Shown here piece by piece: positions 26,716-36,049 of a stretch of DNA of 56,975 bases. The notes under the pieces were generated by a model, which was given only the letters and a program-made list of their open reading frames with translations, was not told the origin of the DNA and ran no database searches. Made by a program: the position numbers and the translations under genes. The DNA is from Salegentibacter salarius (GTDB lineage: Bacteria; Bacteroidota; Bacteroidia; Flavobacteriales; Flavobacteriaceae), in NCBI RefSeq assembly GCF_900168265.1, contig NZ_FVZF01000027.1, positions 1-56,975 on the forward strand. The letters run 5' to 3'. The stretch's first letter is position 1, and each line of letters begins with the position of its first letter.

Positions 26716-28074
26716 CTAATATTTGTTAAAGTAAACCGTTTTTCTATTGGTAAATTCCCTGATCCCGTGATGCGATAATTCTCTTCCGTAACCAGAAATC
26801 TTAGTGCCGCCAAAAGGTAGTCTGGGGTCACTCTTAACAAGTTCGTTCACGAAAACGGCTCCATCTTCAAATTTGGGAACCATCTTAAGGGCAAATTTTT
26901 CATCTTCTGTAAAAATAGAAACACCAAGACCAAAATTGGAAGAATTAACAAGATCTACCGCTTCCTGGTCATCTTTAAATTCGGTTACAGAGATCGCAGG
27001 GCCAAAAGTCTCTTCATCAAAAATTGGCATTCCTTCTTTAGCTCCTGTTATAATAGTTGGTTCAAAGTAAGTCCCATCGCGTTTTCCGCCAAGGATAATT
27101 TTTGCACCTTTTTTTACAGAATCTTTGATCTGGTCTTCCAGATCTTCGGCCAGACTTTCTTTAGCCATGACGCCAATAAAAGTCTCCTTATCCATAGGGT
27201 CGCCACTTTTCAGTTCGCGAACCTGCCTGGTGAATTCATCCAGAAATTCTTCAGCGATATCTTTATGTAATAGTAAACGTTTCCCGGCAATACAGCTTTG
27301 TCCTGTATTTTGAAAACGAGCTTGCACGCAGGTTTTAACGCTTTCAGTAATATTAGCATCCTTAAATATTACCAGGGCATTACTTCCTCCAAGCTCTAAA
27401 ACCGATTTCTTTATTTCTTCACCGGCAATAGAAGCTACACTGCTTCCGGCACGGCCGCTACCGGTTAAGGTTACGGCTTTTACATATGTGTGACGTATTA
27501 TATTTTGAACTTTTTTACTTCCAATTACCAGGTTTTGAAAACAATCCTTTGGAAAACCTGCCCTTTCAAATACTTTTTGAATATTATTGGCAGAAAGCAT
27601 CACATTACTAGCGTGTTTTAGAATTCCAATATTCCCGGCCATAAGTGCCGGCGCCGCAAACCTAAATACCTGCCAGAATGGATAATTCCACGGCATCACC
27701 GCCAAAACAACTCCTAAAGGCTCATAAGCTACATAAGAGTTTTTAGCATCGGTTTTTATCTTTTCATTTTCTAATTGAGATTCTGCATTCTCAGCGTAAT
27801 ATTCACAAACCCAGGCACATTTTTCAATTTCTGCAACAGCCTGGGTAATAGGTTTCCCCATTTCTTTGGTAATAGCTTCTGCATATTCCTGAGAATTATC
27901 CTTAAGCTCTTTTGCAGCTTTCATCATTAAATTACTGCGCTCAGCAAATGAAGTTTCCTTCCAGGATTTAAACCTGGAATGAGCTTTTTGTATGCATTTT
28001 TCAACTTCGGTATCACTTAATTCGTGATGGTTAGAAATTTCCTCTCCTGTATATGGATTCCTTGAAATTATCAT
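26716..28074 (-). CDS. NAD(P)-dependent succinate-semialdehyde dehydrogenase-like ALDH
   Basis: A 452-aa aldehyde dehydrogenase of the short succinate-semialdehyde type. It oxidises an aldehyde to the acid. PWNYPFWQ and TLTGSGRAGSS mark the cofactor fold, Glu227 (ELGG) is the general base and Cys261 (NTGQSCIAGKR) the nucleophile; the end is FGGTKISGYGRE. ATG start. First gene of the ALDH-DUF72-Nudix unit. Succinate semialdehyde is the likely substrate by family resemblance; other short aldehydes are possible. Confidence 0.9.
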   Translation of the reverse strand: MIISRNPYTGEEISNHHELSDTEVEKCIQKAHSRFKSWKETSFAERSNLMMKAAKELKDNSQEYAEAITKEMGKPITQAVAEIEKCAWVCEYYAENAESQLENEKIKTDAKNSYVAYEPLGVVLAVMPWNYPFWQVFRFAAPALMAGNIGILKHASNVMLSANNIQKVFERAGFPKDCFQNLVIGSKKVQNIIRHTYVKAVTLTGSGRAGSSVASIAGEEIKKSVLELGGSNALVIFKDANITESVKTCVQARFQNTGQSCIAGKRLLLHKDIAEEFLDEFTRQVRELKSGDPMDKETFIGVMAKESLAEDLEDQIKDSVKKGAKIILGGKRDGTYFEPTIITGAKEGMPIFDEETFGPAISVTEFKDDQEAVDLVNSSNFGLGVSIFTEDEKFALKMVPKFEDGAVFVNELVKSDPRLPFGGTKISGYGRELSHHGIREFTNRKTVYFNKY

Positions 28075-28262
28075 TGGCTAATTAATGTTTTAGAATTTGG
28101 TTGATCTAGGCGTTCATTTAAAGATAAAAAGAAGAATAGGCTTAGGCAGGCCGATTAAGACGATTTTAACGTGCAGAAATGTTTATAACTAGTTTACAAG
28201 TCTTTAAAGAGGCCCGACTTTTGAGGTTTAAAGTTTATTAAATTTAAGAAAACACAGTTCTT

Positions 28263-28670
28263 ATGATACCACGTGACCTTCAATTAGTAGAACTTAGGCC
28301 AGAAATTCCTTCGGCCAGAGTTTCAGAAAACATGAGTTTAGACGAACAATTTCAGAACAGAACTTTACGGCCAATCGCCAAACTTCAGGATGAATTGTTA
28401 CTGGAAGTCTTTAGAAATTACACCAAAAAACACAAGAACAAATTCTATGAACTAAAGCTTGAAAAACGCTTTATTTATATTGAAAACGCAATTCAAAAGG
28501 ATATAAAATTCAGAAATAGTTTAAAGGGTATTATAATAGGACAATTCACTTTAGAGGAATATGCGACCTATATTGAGAATTCTTCGGCCTTAAATAAACG
28601 TATGATGAATATTGTAAAAGAGCGGTTACAAAGCAATATTCAGCTTCTAGAAGAGGAAGTAGCGTACTAG
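28263..28670 (+). CDS. Conserved flavobacterial hypothetical protein
   Basis: A 135-aa, charged, all-helical-looking cytoplasmic protein with no recognised motif. Homologues in Flavobacteriaceae are sometimes labelled glyoxalase, but no metal-site pattern of that family is visible and I do not adopt the name. ATG start; 188 bases upstream without another gene. Its last 24 bases overlap the 3' end of the convergent DUF3307 gene. Confidence 0.8.
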   Translation: MIPRDLQLVELRPEIPSARVSENMSLDEQFQNRTLRPIAKLQDELLLEVFRNYTKKHKNKFYELKLEKRFIYIENAIQKDIKFRNSLKGIIIGQFTLEEYATYIENSSALNKRMMNIVKERLQSNIQLLEEEVAY

Positions 28671-29378
28671 AAGTCCGATTAAGATCGTGATCGCAAAACT
28701 CATTAATGTACCTATAAGTACGTATTCGGTTTGCTTTCTGGCGCTGGCATCGGTTTTATCGCTGAAGCGTAGAATAGATTTTGCTGCGATCAGAAAACCT
28801 ATTGCCGAAAAATTTTGAGTGAGAATAAAGGTTAAAACCAAAATTCTTTCAAAAATACCTATATATCTTCCTGCTGCTTCCAGGCTGTGGCTTTCGCCAT
28901 TGGGTTCAATTTCATTATGCCAGCGGCTGGTAGCTTTCCCAATTAGAAAACCGGTTGGAAAAATAACCAGTAGGTATCCCATGAAAATTGCAAGAATCTG
29001 TTGTGAGGAAAATATTTCAGCAATAAAAGGAATCAATTCTGAAAAGCCTTCAATAAGATAAAGCCAAACCAAAATTATGATAAGGATGTGCCATAATTGA
29101 TCTAATAAAAACAGTTTTAAAGTATCTTTTTTATGCTGAAGTTTCCATAGATCGATAAAAAAATGACTTAAACTTATTGCAATGGGTATATACCATAAAT
29201 GCCATTGCTGGAGGAATAGATAAGTTAGAAAACCTGCTAAAAATGAGTGAAAATATAAAAACCAGGAGCTTGCTTTTTTCTCTCTTTTTTGTTTTACCAG
29301 TTTGGTAGGTTGCAGCACAAAATCGGTTAAAATATGTGCCACGAGAAGTTGAAGCAGGATTAAGGTAGTTTCTTCCAT
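28647..29378 (-). CDS. DUF3307 membrane protein
   Basis: A 243-aa polytopic membrane protein with about six helices. The DUF3307 domain is at the N-terminus with LLVAHILTDFVLQP, HSFLAGFLTYL and HFFIDLWKL, giving conserved His/Asp positions in membrane helices. Function is unknown. DUF3307 genes are commonly next to SatD-family genes, as here with 2 bases between them. That suggests a regulator/membrane-protein pair. Confidence 0.9.
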   Translation of the reverse strand: MEETTLILLQLLVAHILTDFVLQPTKLVKQKREKKASSWFLYFHSFLAGFLTYLFLQQWHLWYIPIAISLSHFFIDLWKLQHKKDTLKLFLLDQLWHILIIILVWLYLIEGFSELIPFIAEIFSSQQILAIFMGYLLVIFPTGFLIGKATSRWHNEIEPNGESHSLEAAGRYIGIFERILVLTFILTQNFSAIGFLIAAKSILRFSDKTDASARKQTEYVLIGTLMSFAITILIGLLVRYFLF

Positions 29379-29380
29379 AA

Positions 29381-30034
29381 TTAAAAGCTCTGGGCAGTTA
29401 CATTTTCAAAACGTTTCAGTAGGACAGAAATTGCTTCCCAGCCACAAGCCTTTTTTCGCTGATTCACCGCCGACTGACTTATGTTAAGTATTTTGGCAAT
29501 CTCTGTTTCTTTCATTCCTTTTAAAAGAAAATAAACCACTTCTGCTGAAGCCTGGCTCCATTTTTCCAGTACTGCATCTAATAGAAATAAGCTTGCCTCA
29601 AATTCAGAATTCAAGCTATCCAGAGGTGTTTTTAAACGAATTTTCCTGGAATCGTTTTTCATCTCGTCTAAAGTTCTTCCCGATAACTGAAAAGCCTGCC
29701 CGTTAGATTCGGCTATAGAATCTCCTTTATAATCGAAATTGCCAATTCCAATAGCAATTTTCACATCGGCCAAACTACTTAAAGTTTTTTGATCCTTCGA
29801 CTTTACTTTATTAATAAGGCTCTTTATTCGTAAAGCTATTTTTAATGAATCCTGAAAGTTTGAAATTACACCCTGAAAACTATCACCGCGATAAATTTCA
29901 AAATCAATTTCATTTTCGGCATAATCCTGCTGCAATTTTTCAAATTCTGAATTTAGATTTTTTAAAATTTCATCTAAAAACGATTCTGAATAATTGGAAG
30001 AATCCACTAAATCGGCTGTGATTACGGCTATCAT
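29381..30034 (-). CDS. SatD-family putative regulator with C-terminal helix-turn-helix
   Basis: A 217-aa protein. The N-terminal part (about 1-140, starting MIAVITADLVDSS, with YRGDSFQGVI) resembles a nucleotide-cyclase-like fold found in SatD proteins. The C-terminus (about 165-205, MKETEIAKILNISQSAVNQRKK) is a sigma-region-4/LuxR-like DNA-binding helix-turn-helix. It is first in a unit with DUF3307. Directly upstream are three related operator-like repeats, so autoregulation is likely. A -7-like element lies only 5 bases before the ATG. Confidence 0.85.
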   Translation of the reverse strand: MIAVITADLVDSSNYSESFLDEILKNLNSEFEKLQQDYAENEIDFEIYRGDSFQGVISNFQDSLKIALRIKSLINKVKSKDQKTLSSLADVKIAIGIGNFDYKGDSIAESNGQAFQLSGRTLDEMKNDSRKIRLKTPLDSLNSEFEASLFLLDAVLEKWSQASAEVVYFLLKGMKETEIAKILNISQSAVNQRKKACGWEAISVLLKRFENVTAQSF

Positions 30035-30038
30035 ATTT

Positions 30039-30046
30039 CAAATATA
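30039..30046 (-). promoter_or_regulatory. -7-like element directly before the SatD-type gene
   Basis: On the minus strand TATATTTG fits TAnnTTTG. Its distance to the ATG (5 bases) would give an almost leaderless transcript. No TTTG is present at -33; the operator repeats occupy that region. Confidence 0.4.
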
Positions 30047-30061
30047 ATAAAAATATTAGTC

Positions 30062-30131
30062 TGTAAGCTTATATTAACTTTTTATAAGCTTATAGACTTA
30101 TATTTTAGCGTTATAAGCTCAGAGACTTATA
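30062..30131. promoter_or_regulatory. Tandem operator-like inverted repeats between SatD-type and GreA-like genes
   Basis: TATAAG-N8-CTTATA occurs twice, at 30083-30102 and 30112-30131, with the common core AGACTTATA. A weaker copy starts at 30062 (TGTAAGCTTATA). TATAAGCTTATA at 30083-30094 is itself a perfect 12-bp palindrome. The array sits between two divergent genes, as expected for a regulator binding its own control region. Confidence 0.75.
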
Positions 30132-30224
30132 TATAGATTAACCGGTCTTATTAAACTTTTGCTAAATGTTCTTGTAGACTGTTTAGGTTATTTAATTTTA
30201 AAAAAAATCAACAAAAAAAATAAT

Positions 30225-30674
30225 ATGTTAAGTAATAAAAAAGAACTCTATTTAAACTGTTTAGATGCTGTAAATGAGCAAATAGAACGATATCAAAAAG
30301 AAATGGACCTCATAAAAGAATCTATGGAAGCCAACGATGTGAAAACAGATTATGATGAGGATAATAAAGGTGAATTACTAAGCGATTTCGAAAAAAATGC
30401 CAGTCGTTTGAGTGATGCCCGTGAGATGAAAGAAAGTTTAAGCCGCATAGATCCAGATCATTATAGCGATAAAATTAGTTTTGGTAGCGTTGTAGAAACC
30501 AGCGGGAACTATTATTTTATCTCAGTTCCTATTGGTGAAATTTCTATGGAAGATGGAAGTAGCGTGTATGCAATATCTACTGAAGCTCCAATTTACCAGG
30601 AAATGGAAGGAAAAGAAGAAGGAGATACCTTTAGCTTTAATGATGAAGAAGTGAAAATTACCGCAGTAGGTTAA
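30225..30674 (+). CDS. GreA/GreB-like transcription factor
   Basis: A 149-aa protein. The N-terminal part (about 1-75) is a coiled coil with an acidic tip (DYDEDNKGE), and the C-terminal part (about 80-149) looks like the FKBP-like domain of GreA. Gre factors rescue backtracked RNA polymerase through the coiled-coil tip. Homologues are sometimes misnamed 3-oxoacyl-ACP synthase. The ATG at 30225, preceded by an A-rich stretch, is chosen over an in-frame ATG 66 bases upstream because the longer N-terminus is not Gre-like. It is divergent from the SatD-type gene across the operator array. Confidence 0.8.
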   Translation: MLSNKKELYLNCLDAVNEQIERYQKEMDLIKESMEANDVKTDYDEDNKGELLSDFEKNASRLSDAREMKESLSRIDPDHYSDKISFGSVVETSGNYYFISVPIGEISMEDGSSVYAISTEAPIYQEMEGKEEGDTFSFNDEEVKITAVG

Positions 30675-30678
30675 AAAC

Positions 30679-32724
30679 CTATTCCGGATATTCTACCCTG
30701 AGGTGAAAAATGTTCTTAAGCTTACGTTTAAGAATCTTTTTCACCACTTGTATTTCTTTAAAAGTAATATTAGCATTTAAAAATTGCTCTTCCTTCATTT
30801 GCTTATCGATAATCTTCTCTACAAAATTATCTATCACTCCCGCTGTTGGTTCTTTTAAACTTTTACTGGCGGCTTCCACACTATCACACATCATTAATAT
30901 TGCCGTTTCTTTGCTGAAAGGAATAGGGCCAGGATACCTGAAATCATCTGCTACTGCGTTATCATTTTGCTCTTTCTCTTTCATATAAAAGAAGTAAACC
31001 GTGGTGGTCCCGTGATGTGTTCTAATAAAATCTATAACCCTATCTGGAAGATTATGTTTTTTAGCGATTTCAATTCCGTTAATCACGTGATCGGTAATAA
31101 TTTGAGCACTTTCTCTTGGTGCCAACTCATCATGTGAATTCACCGCTGAAGTTTGATTTTCAGAAAAATATGTTGGGTTTTTCATTTTACCGATATCGTG
31201 GTAAAGTGCTCCTACCCTAACTAACATGGCATTCGCATTAATTTCATTGGCGGCAGCTTCAGCCAGGTTAGCTACGTTTAAAGAATGATGAAATGTTCCC
31301 GGTGCTTTTTCTGAAAGTTCTTTCAGTAATTTTGAATTGGTATCTGAGAGTTCCAGCAAAGACATATCTGAAACCATCCCGAAGATCTTTTCATAGATAT
31401 AAATCAAAGGCTGCACAAATAGTGTGGCCAATCCTCCAAGCAGGAAGGTTAGTAAGACTTCACCTTCCACATCAGCGATATTTCCCTCCTGAATAACAGT
31501 GAAAGCAAAATATGAAATAATATAAACCAGTGTTATTTGCCCTACAGACACAAAAAGATTTGCCCTCTTATAAAGTTCAGAAACCGTTAGAATAGTGACA
31601 ATTCCTGCAATAATTTGCAGAAACATATACTCGTAACTGTTAGGTACAATAAACCCTAATAACAGCACCGTAATTACGTGAGTGAACATTCCTAAACGAG
31701 CATCAAAAAAGGCTTTTAAAGTAAGTGGCAAAATACACAGTGGCACTACATAAACGTAATCTATATTGAAATTAACTACCAGTTTGGTGAGCAACACCAT
31801 AAAGAGAATATTGAAGAAGATAAATGTTACCTTAACATTATTCTCAAAGATTTCTTGTCGATATTTTCTAATGAATAAAAGTAGCATTAAAAGCGCCAGT
31901 GCCACTAATACACTATATCCAACTATAATCCACTTATAATTACTTTCACTCCAAACCTGAGATTCATATTCATTTTTAAGCGACCTAAGAATATTATATT
32001 TATTGCCTTCTACCACTTCTCCCCGAGCTATAACTCTACTTCCCTGCTCAATATTACCACGGGTATAGGAAATATTATCTAATTTACTTTGAAGTTCTCT
32101 TTGGGTAAATTCGCTATCAAAACTTACGTTAGGCTCTATTAGGTTGAAAAACACTTCCAATAATTCATTCTCTATATATGAAAGATTAGACTGCTCGATT
32201 TCGGTATTTAAGAAGTTTCTTACTTCATCCTGCTTAAGAATATTCTTATAAGAGATTTCAAAGGCTTCATTTCCCTTTCTTAAATAAACAAGCTGATTAT
32301 CTTCTACGCGATTATTGGCCTGTAATAAACCAAATTCATAAACTTCCTCAAGGGTTTCATTCACAAACCCAATAATTTGTATTTCCCTGTTACGTAAAAG
32401 ACTATCAGGGAATACTTCATATACCACATCGGGTACTTCAGCTTTTACCTGTTTCGGAATTTCCTGGTTATACTGAAAATAAGGAGTGTGATTATTTCGA
32501 ATTTGCTGCCTTTCCTGCTGAATTTCTTCTTCAGATTTTAATATAGCGAAATCAAACGGCGCATAAAGATTTTCATACTGCCACGGCTTTCCTTTAGGAA
32601 TTTCATATTTAAAATTACCACCTCTAGGAAGCAGGTAAACAATTAGCACTGCTGTAAGCGCAAATAAAAATACCTTGTAAAATAATGCCTGATTCTTATA
32701 CAGGTTATTTACGAATTTCTTCAT
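30679..32724 (-). CDS. 7TM-HD (PgpH-type) phosphohydrolase
   Basis: A 681-aa membrane protein: an N-terminal helix (about 10-28), an extracytoplasmic 7TMR-HDED domain (to about 260), seven helices (about 265-455) and a cytoplasmic HD domain with TFHHSLNVANLAE and ALYHDIGKM. Family members of this architecture (PgpH) degrade c-di-AMP; that substrate is inferred here. The start MKKFVNN at 32724 is preferred over one seven codons upstream, because a -7 element overlaps the upstream one. It converges with the GreA-like gene, leaving 4 bases. Confidence 0.9.
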   Translation of the reverse strand: MKKFVNNLYKNQALFYKVFLFALTAVLIVYLLPRGGNFKYEIPKGKPWQYENLYAPFDFAILKSEEEIQQERQQIRNNHTPYFQYNQEIPKQVKAEVPDVVYEVFPDSLLRNREIQIIGFVNETLEEVYEFGLLQANNRVEDNQLVYLRKGNEAFEISYKNILKQDEVRNFLNTEIEQSNLSYIENELLEVFFNLIEPNVSFDSEFTQRELQSKLDNISYTRGNIEQGSRVIARGEVVEGNKYNILRSLKNEYESQVWSESNYKWIIVGYSVLVALALLMLLLFIRKYRQEIFENNVKVTFIFFNILFMVLLTKLVVNFNIDYVYVVPLCILPLTLKAFFDARLGMFTHVITVLLLGFIVPNSYEYMFLQIIAGIVTILTVSELYKRANLFVSVGQITLVYIISYFAFTVIQEGNIADVEGEVLLTFLLGGLATLFVQPLIYIYEKIFGMVSDMSLLELSDTNSKLLKELSEKAPGTFHHSLNVANLAEAAANEINANAMLVRVGALYHDIGKMKNPTYFSENQTSAVNSHDELAPRESAQIITDHVINGIEIAKKHNLPDRVIDFIRTHHGTTTVYFFYMKEKEQNDNAVADDFRYPGPIPFSKETAILMMCDSVEAASKSLKEPTAGVIDNFVEKIIDKQMKEEQFLNANITFKEIQVVKKILKRKLKNIFHLRVEYPE

Positions 32725-32742
32725 ATAAATCGTGCTATTGCT

Positions 32743-32769
32743 CAAATGTACTAAAAAATAGCGGCCAAA
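32743..32769 (-). promoter_or_regulatory. Promoter of the 7TM-HD gene
   Basis: On the minus strand TTTG (32766-32769), 15 bases, TACATTTG (32743-32750). The -7 element is exact; spacing is short. Transcription from about 32736 supports the start codon at 32724. Confidence 0.5.
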
Positions 32770-32836
32770 GGAGCACTCTTGTTAAGTTCCTTATAAAATC
32801 ACTAAATTCGCAAAAGAAGAAATAACTAAAACATAA

Positions 32837-34021
32837 ATGATGAATAACGAAGTAGTAATTGTAAGCGCCGCAAGGACTCCAATTGGAAGTTTTTTGGGTA
32901 GCCTATCTACCGTAGAAGCTACCGATCTTGGTGCTGTTGCCATCAAAGGAGCTCTAAATAAAATTAATTTAAAGCCTGAACTTGTACAGGAAGTATTAAT
33001 GGGAAATGTAGTGCAGGCCGGTGTTGGCCAGGCACCTGCAAGACAGGCAGCTTTAAAAGCCGGAATTCCAGATACTGTTCCCTGTACAACCGTAAATAAA
33101 GTATGTGCCAGCGGGATGAAAGCCGTAATGCAGGGTGCACAATCTATTATGCTGGGACAAAATTCTATAGTTGTTGCCGGTGGAATGGAAAATATGAGTT
33201 TAATTCCGCATTATTTATACCATAGAAAAGGACAAAAATTTGGTCCTGCCAAAATGGAAGATGGGATGCAAAAAGATGGTTTGGTAGATGCTTACGACCA
33301 TAATGCCATGGGTGTCTGTGCCGATCTTTGTGCTACCGAACATCAATTCTCCAGAGAAGATCAGGATGCGTTTGCCATTAAATCTTACGAACGTTCTGCC
33401 CAGGCCTGGGCCGACGGAAAATTTGATAATGAAGTTGTTCCGGTTGAAGTTCCACAGCGAAAAGGAGATCCTTTAGTAGTAAAAGAAGACGAGGAATTCA
33501 AGAATGTGAGAATGGATAAAATAACCTCACTTCGTCCCGCGTTTAGTAAAGACGGAACGGTAACCGCTGCAAATGCTTCTACCATTAACGATGGAGCTGG
33601 TGCTGTGGTTTTAATGAGCCGTGAAAAAGCTGAAGAATTAGGCGTAGAGATTTTAGCTAGCATTAAAGGTTTTGCCGATGCCGCCCAGGAACCAAAATGG
33701 TTTACAACTGCTCCAGCCAAAGCTTTACCTTTAGCGCTTAAAAATGCAGGTGTTGCTCAAAACGATATAGATTTCTTTGAATTCAACGAAGCTTTCTCTG
33801 TGGTTGGCCTCGCGAATATGAAGATTTTAGGAATTAGCGACGAGATCACCAATGTTCACGGTGGCGCCGTTTCTCTTGGTCACCCACTGGGTTGCAGCGG
33901 AGTAAGAATTCTTATTACTTTATTAAATGTATTGCAGCAAAATAATGCTAAATTAGGTGCGGCCGCAATTTGTAATGGCGGTGGCGGTGCATCTGCAATG
34001 GTAATAGAGCGAAACTCTTAA
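32837..34021 (+). CDS. Acetyl-CoA C-acetyltransferase (thiolase)
   Basis: A 394-aa biosynthetic-type thiolase joining or splitting acetoacetyl-CoA. The active-site residues are Cys90 (NKVCASGMKAV), His349 (GHPLGCSG) and Cys379 (CNGGGGA); NEAFS lies between. Length is standard. Two ATG codons start it. It is divergent from the 7TM-HD gene and followed 18 bases later by the NlpC/P60 gene. No other beta-oxidation or ketone-body gene is adjacent. Confidence 0.93.
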   Translation: MMNNEVVIVSAARTPIGSFLGSLSTVEATDLGAVAIKGALNKINLKPELVQEVLMGNVVQAGVGQAPARQAALKAGIPDTVPCTTVNKVCASGMKAVMQGAQSIMLGQNSIVVAGGMENMSLIPHYLYHRKGQKFGPAKMEDGMQKDGLVDAYDHNAMGVCADLCATEHQFSREDQDAFAIKSYERSAQAWADGKFDNEVVPVEVPQRKGDPLVVKEDEEFKNVRMDKITSLRPAFSKDGTVTAANASTINDGAGAVVLMSREKAEELGVEILASIKGFADAAQEPKWFTTAPAKALPLALKNAGVAQNDIDFFEFNEAFSVVGLANMKILGISDEITNVHGGAVSLGHPLGCSGVRILITLLNVLQQNNAKLGAAAICNGGGGASAMVIERNS

Positions 34022-34039
34022 TTTTATATTTTTTATTGA

Positions 34040-34789
34040 ATGCAATACGGAATTTGCCCCCTAAGCATTGTGCCACTTCGCGAAACCACATCTAATAATA
34101 GCGAAATGGTCTCTCAGGTTCTTTATGGAGAACATTTTAAAATACTTGAAGAACGTGCTCAATGGAGCAGGATTCGTGTTGCATTCGATAATTTTGAGGC
34201 CTGGATCTCAAATAAACAATTACTTAAAATTCCCGAAGAAACTTACTTCCAATTAGACCGGGCTACACCAAAATATTCTGCAGACCTTTTTGATTTTGTG
34301 ACCGATCATAACGGGCATCTTATTACTATTCCTATTGGTGCTTCGCTTAATGCCACCGGCTTATTGAACCATCATTTTGAGGGACATTCGGTTTCGGGAG
34401 AGAAACCTAAGATGGAAATTGTAAAAACTGCCCTACTTTATTTAAACAGTCCGTATGCCTGGGGCGGGAAATCGCCGCTGGGAATTGATTGTAGCGGACT
34501 TACACAAATGGTCTATAAGCTAAACGGCTACCAATTAAATAGAAATTCAGCCGATCAGGCGAAACAAGGCGAACCGCTTAGTTTTATTGAAGAAAGCGAA
34601 GCCGGAGATCTAGCCTTTTTTGATGATAAAGAAGGAATAATAGATCACGTGGGTATTATGATGAATGATAACTACATTATTCACGTAGATGGGAAAGTTA
34701 GAATTGATCGCATTGATCATTCAGGAATTTTTAATGCCGAATTAAAAAGACATACCCACCAATTACGAGTAATAAAGAAGATTATTTAA
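34040..34789 (+). CDS. NlpC/P60 (C40) cell-wall peptidase with SH3 domain
   Basis: A 249-aa gamma-D-glutamyl-diamino acid endopeptidase-like protein. An SH3b domain lies at about 8-65 and a second SH3-like part at about 70-115. The C40 domain (about 125-249) holds Cys151 (GIDCSGL), His203 (DHVGIM) and His215. No signal peptide is obvious at the chosen ATG. It converges with the last gene of the aryl-polyene operon, with a 3-base gap, and so marks the cluster border. Confidence 0.93.
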   Translation: MQYGICPLSIVPLRETTSNNSEMVSQVLYGEHFKILEERAQWSRIRVAFDNFEAWISNKQLLKIPEETYFQLDRATPKYSADLFDFVTDHNGHLITIPIGASLNATGLLNHHFEGHSVSGEKPKMEIVKTALLYLNSPYAWGGKSPLGIDCSGLTQMVYKLNGYQLNRNSADQAKQGEPLSFIEESEAGDLAFFDDKEGIIDHVGIMMNDNYIIHVDGKVRIDRIDHSGIFNAELKRHTHQLRVIKKII

Positions 34790-34792
34790 GCT

Positions 34793-36049
34793 TTACCGAA
34801 AATCGTGGAAAAGTTTTGGTTTCCTGCTTTCTTGAGGAAACTTCATTTTTTCAATTTTTTCTACGGAAGTTTTTTCTAAGCTAACTTTCACTTTCAATCC
34901 AGCTTGCAAATGCTCCTGAAGCTTACTAGTTTCAGCAAAATCATTCGGAATCCTTATCAGGATTTCATCAGTTTGATTTTCATTTAAACTTGCTTCAATA
35001 ACAAATATTTTCAGGGATTGAAAAGCCGTAAGTAAATTGATGATTTGCTGCGGATAAAGGGTAGTTCCTCTCAACTTAATCATTTGCTTTTTACGCCCAA
35101 CCGGTGTGCTAATTCTAATTGACTTTCTACCACAATCACAATTTTCCCCGTAAAACTTTACCATATCTCCGGTTGCAAATCTCACTAAAGGCATTGTTTG
35201 GGTTTGTAAAGGCGTAACCACTAATTCCCCAATTTCACCGGGTTCTACCGGGTTTTGATTTTCATCTAAAACTTCGGGAAAAATTAAATCGGGCAAGCTA
35301 TGATTTCCCTTATGGAATTCACACTCGGTAAAAGCGGTACCCATTTCGGTACTGGCGTAGGTAGAAAATAACTCTATATCCCAAAGTTCTTTAATTTTTT
35401 GTCCTAAAGAATTCAGACTGAAATCTGGGTTTCGCAAAGGTTCGCCAATACAAACAGCAACTTTAATCGAAGAGCTTTTATAATCAATTCCATTTTGCCT
35501 GGCAAAATCGATCATTTTCAATAAAAAGGAAGGAACTGCAACTAGAATATCAGGTTGAAAGCGCTCTATAGATTCCCACTGCAATCCGGGCAGACCGCTG
35601 CCGGTTCTTACAATCCCGGCTCCCAGTTTTCGTAATCCTAAAAAGTAAGCCATCCCGGCCATAAATCTGCGATCTAAAGTCGTAGTAAGTTGCACCACGC
35701 TAGATTTCCTGACTCCTACCATTTCAAAAGACTGACGTTCATTTTCTGCCAGCCGATCTAAGTCGGAGTCATTTAAGGCAAAACTAACAGGATTGCCTAA
35801 AGTTCCTGAAGTAGTCACATAATCTATAATTTCATCTTTTCTAACCGCAATAAATTCTTGATTATAATTTTGCAAATCCTCTTTGGTAGTAATCGGGATT
35901 TTTCTGTATTCTTCATAAGACTGAATTACTTCAATATCAATTTTACAATCTGTAAAACGCTTTTTATAAAATGGAGAGTTTGCCGCAGCGTAACTTAGCT
36001 GTTTTTTCAGCACTTCCTCATTCTTATTTATATCGTAGAAATTAGTCAT
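34793..36049 (-). CDS. PaaK-like AMP-dependent ligase of the aryl-polyene cluster
   Basis: A 418-aa adenylate-forming enzyme related to phenylacetate-CoA ligase. The ATP loop TTSGTLGNP is at 79-87; STYASTEMG and the hinge RFATGDMVKF follow, and a C-terminal domain ends the protein. In this context it could activate 4-coumarate made by the lyase, or a finished polyene acid, as CoA, ACP or AMP ester. It is the last gene of the long minus-strand operon, 0 bases after the C45 gene. Substrate unproven. Confidence 0.85.
   Translation of the reverse strand: MTNFYDINKNEEVLKKQLSYAAANSPFYKKRFTDCKIDIEVIQSYEEYRKIPITTKEDLQNYNQEFIAVRKDEIIDYVTTSGTLGNPVSFALNDSDLDRLAENERQSFEMVGVRKSSVVQLTTTLDRRFMAGMAYFLGLRKLGAGIVRTGSGLPGLQWESIERFQPDILVAVPSFLLKMIDFARQNGIDYKSSSIKVAVCIGEPLRNPDFSLNSLGQKIKELWDIELFSTYASTEMGTAFTECEFHKGNHSLPDLIFPEVLDENQNPVEPGEIGELVVTPLQTQTMPLVRFATGDMVKFYGENCDCGRKSIRISTPVGRKKQMIKLRGTTLYPQQIINLLTAFQSLKIFVIEASLNENQTDEILIRIPNDFAETSKLQEHLQAGLKVKVSLEKTSVEKIEKMKFPQESRKPKLFHDFR

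Noticed and set aside
30159..30224. Longer N-terminus for the GreA-like protein
   Set aside because: The additional 22 residues are not Gre-like and the ATG at 30225 follows a purine-rich stretch.
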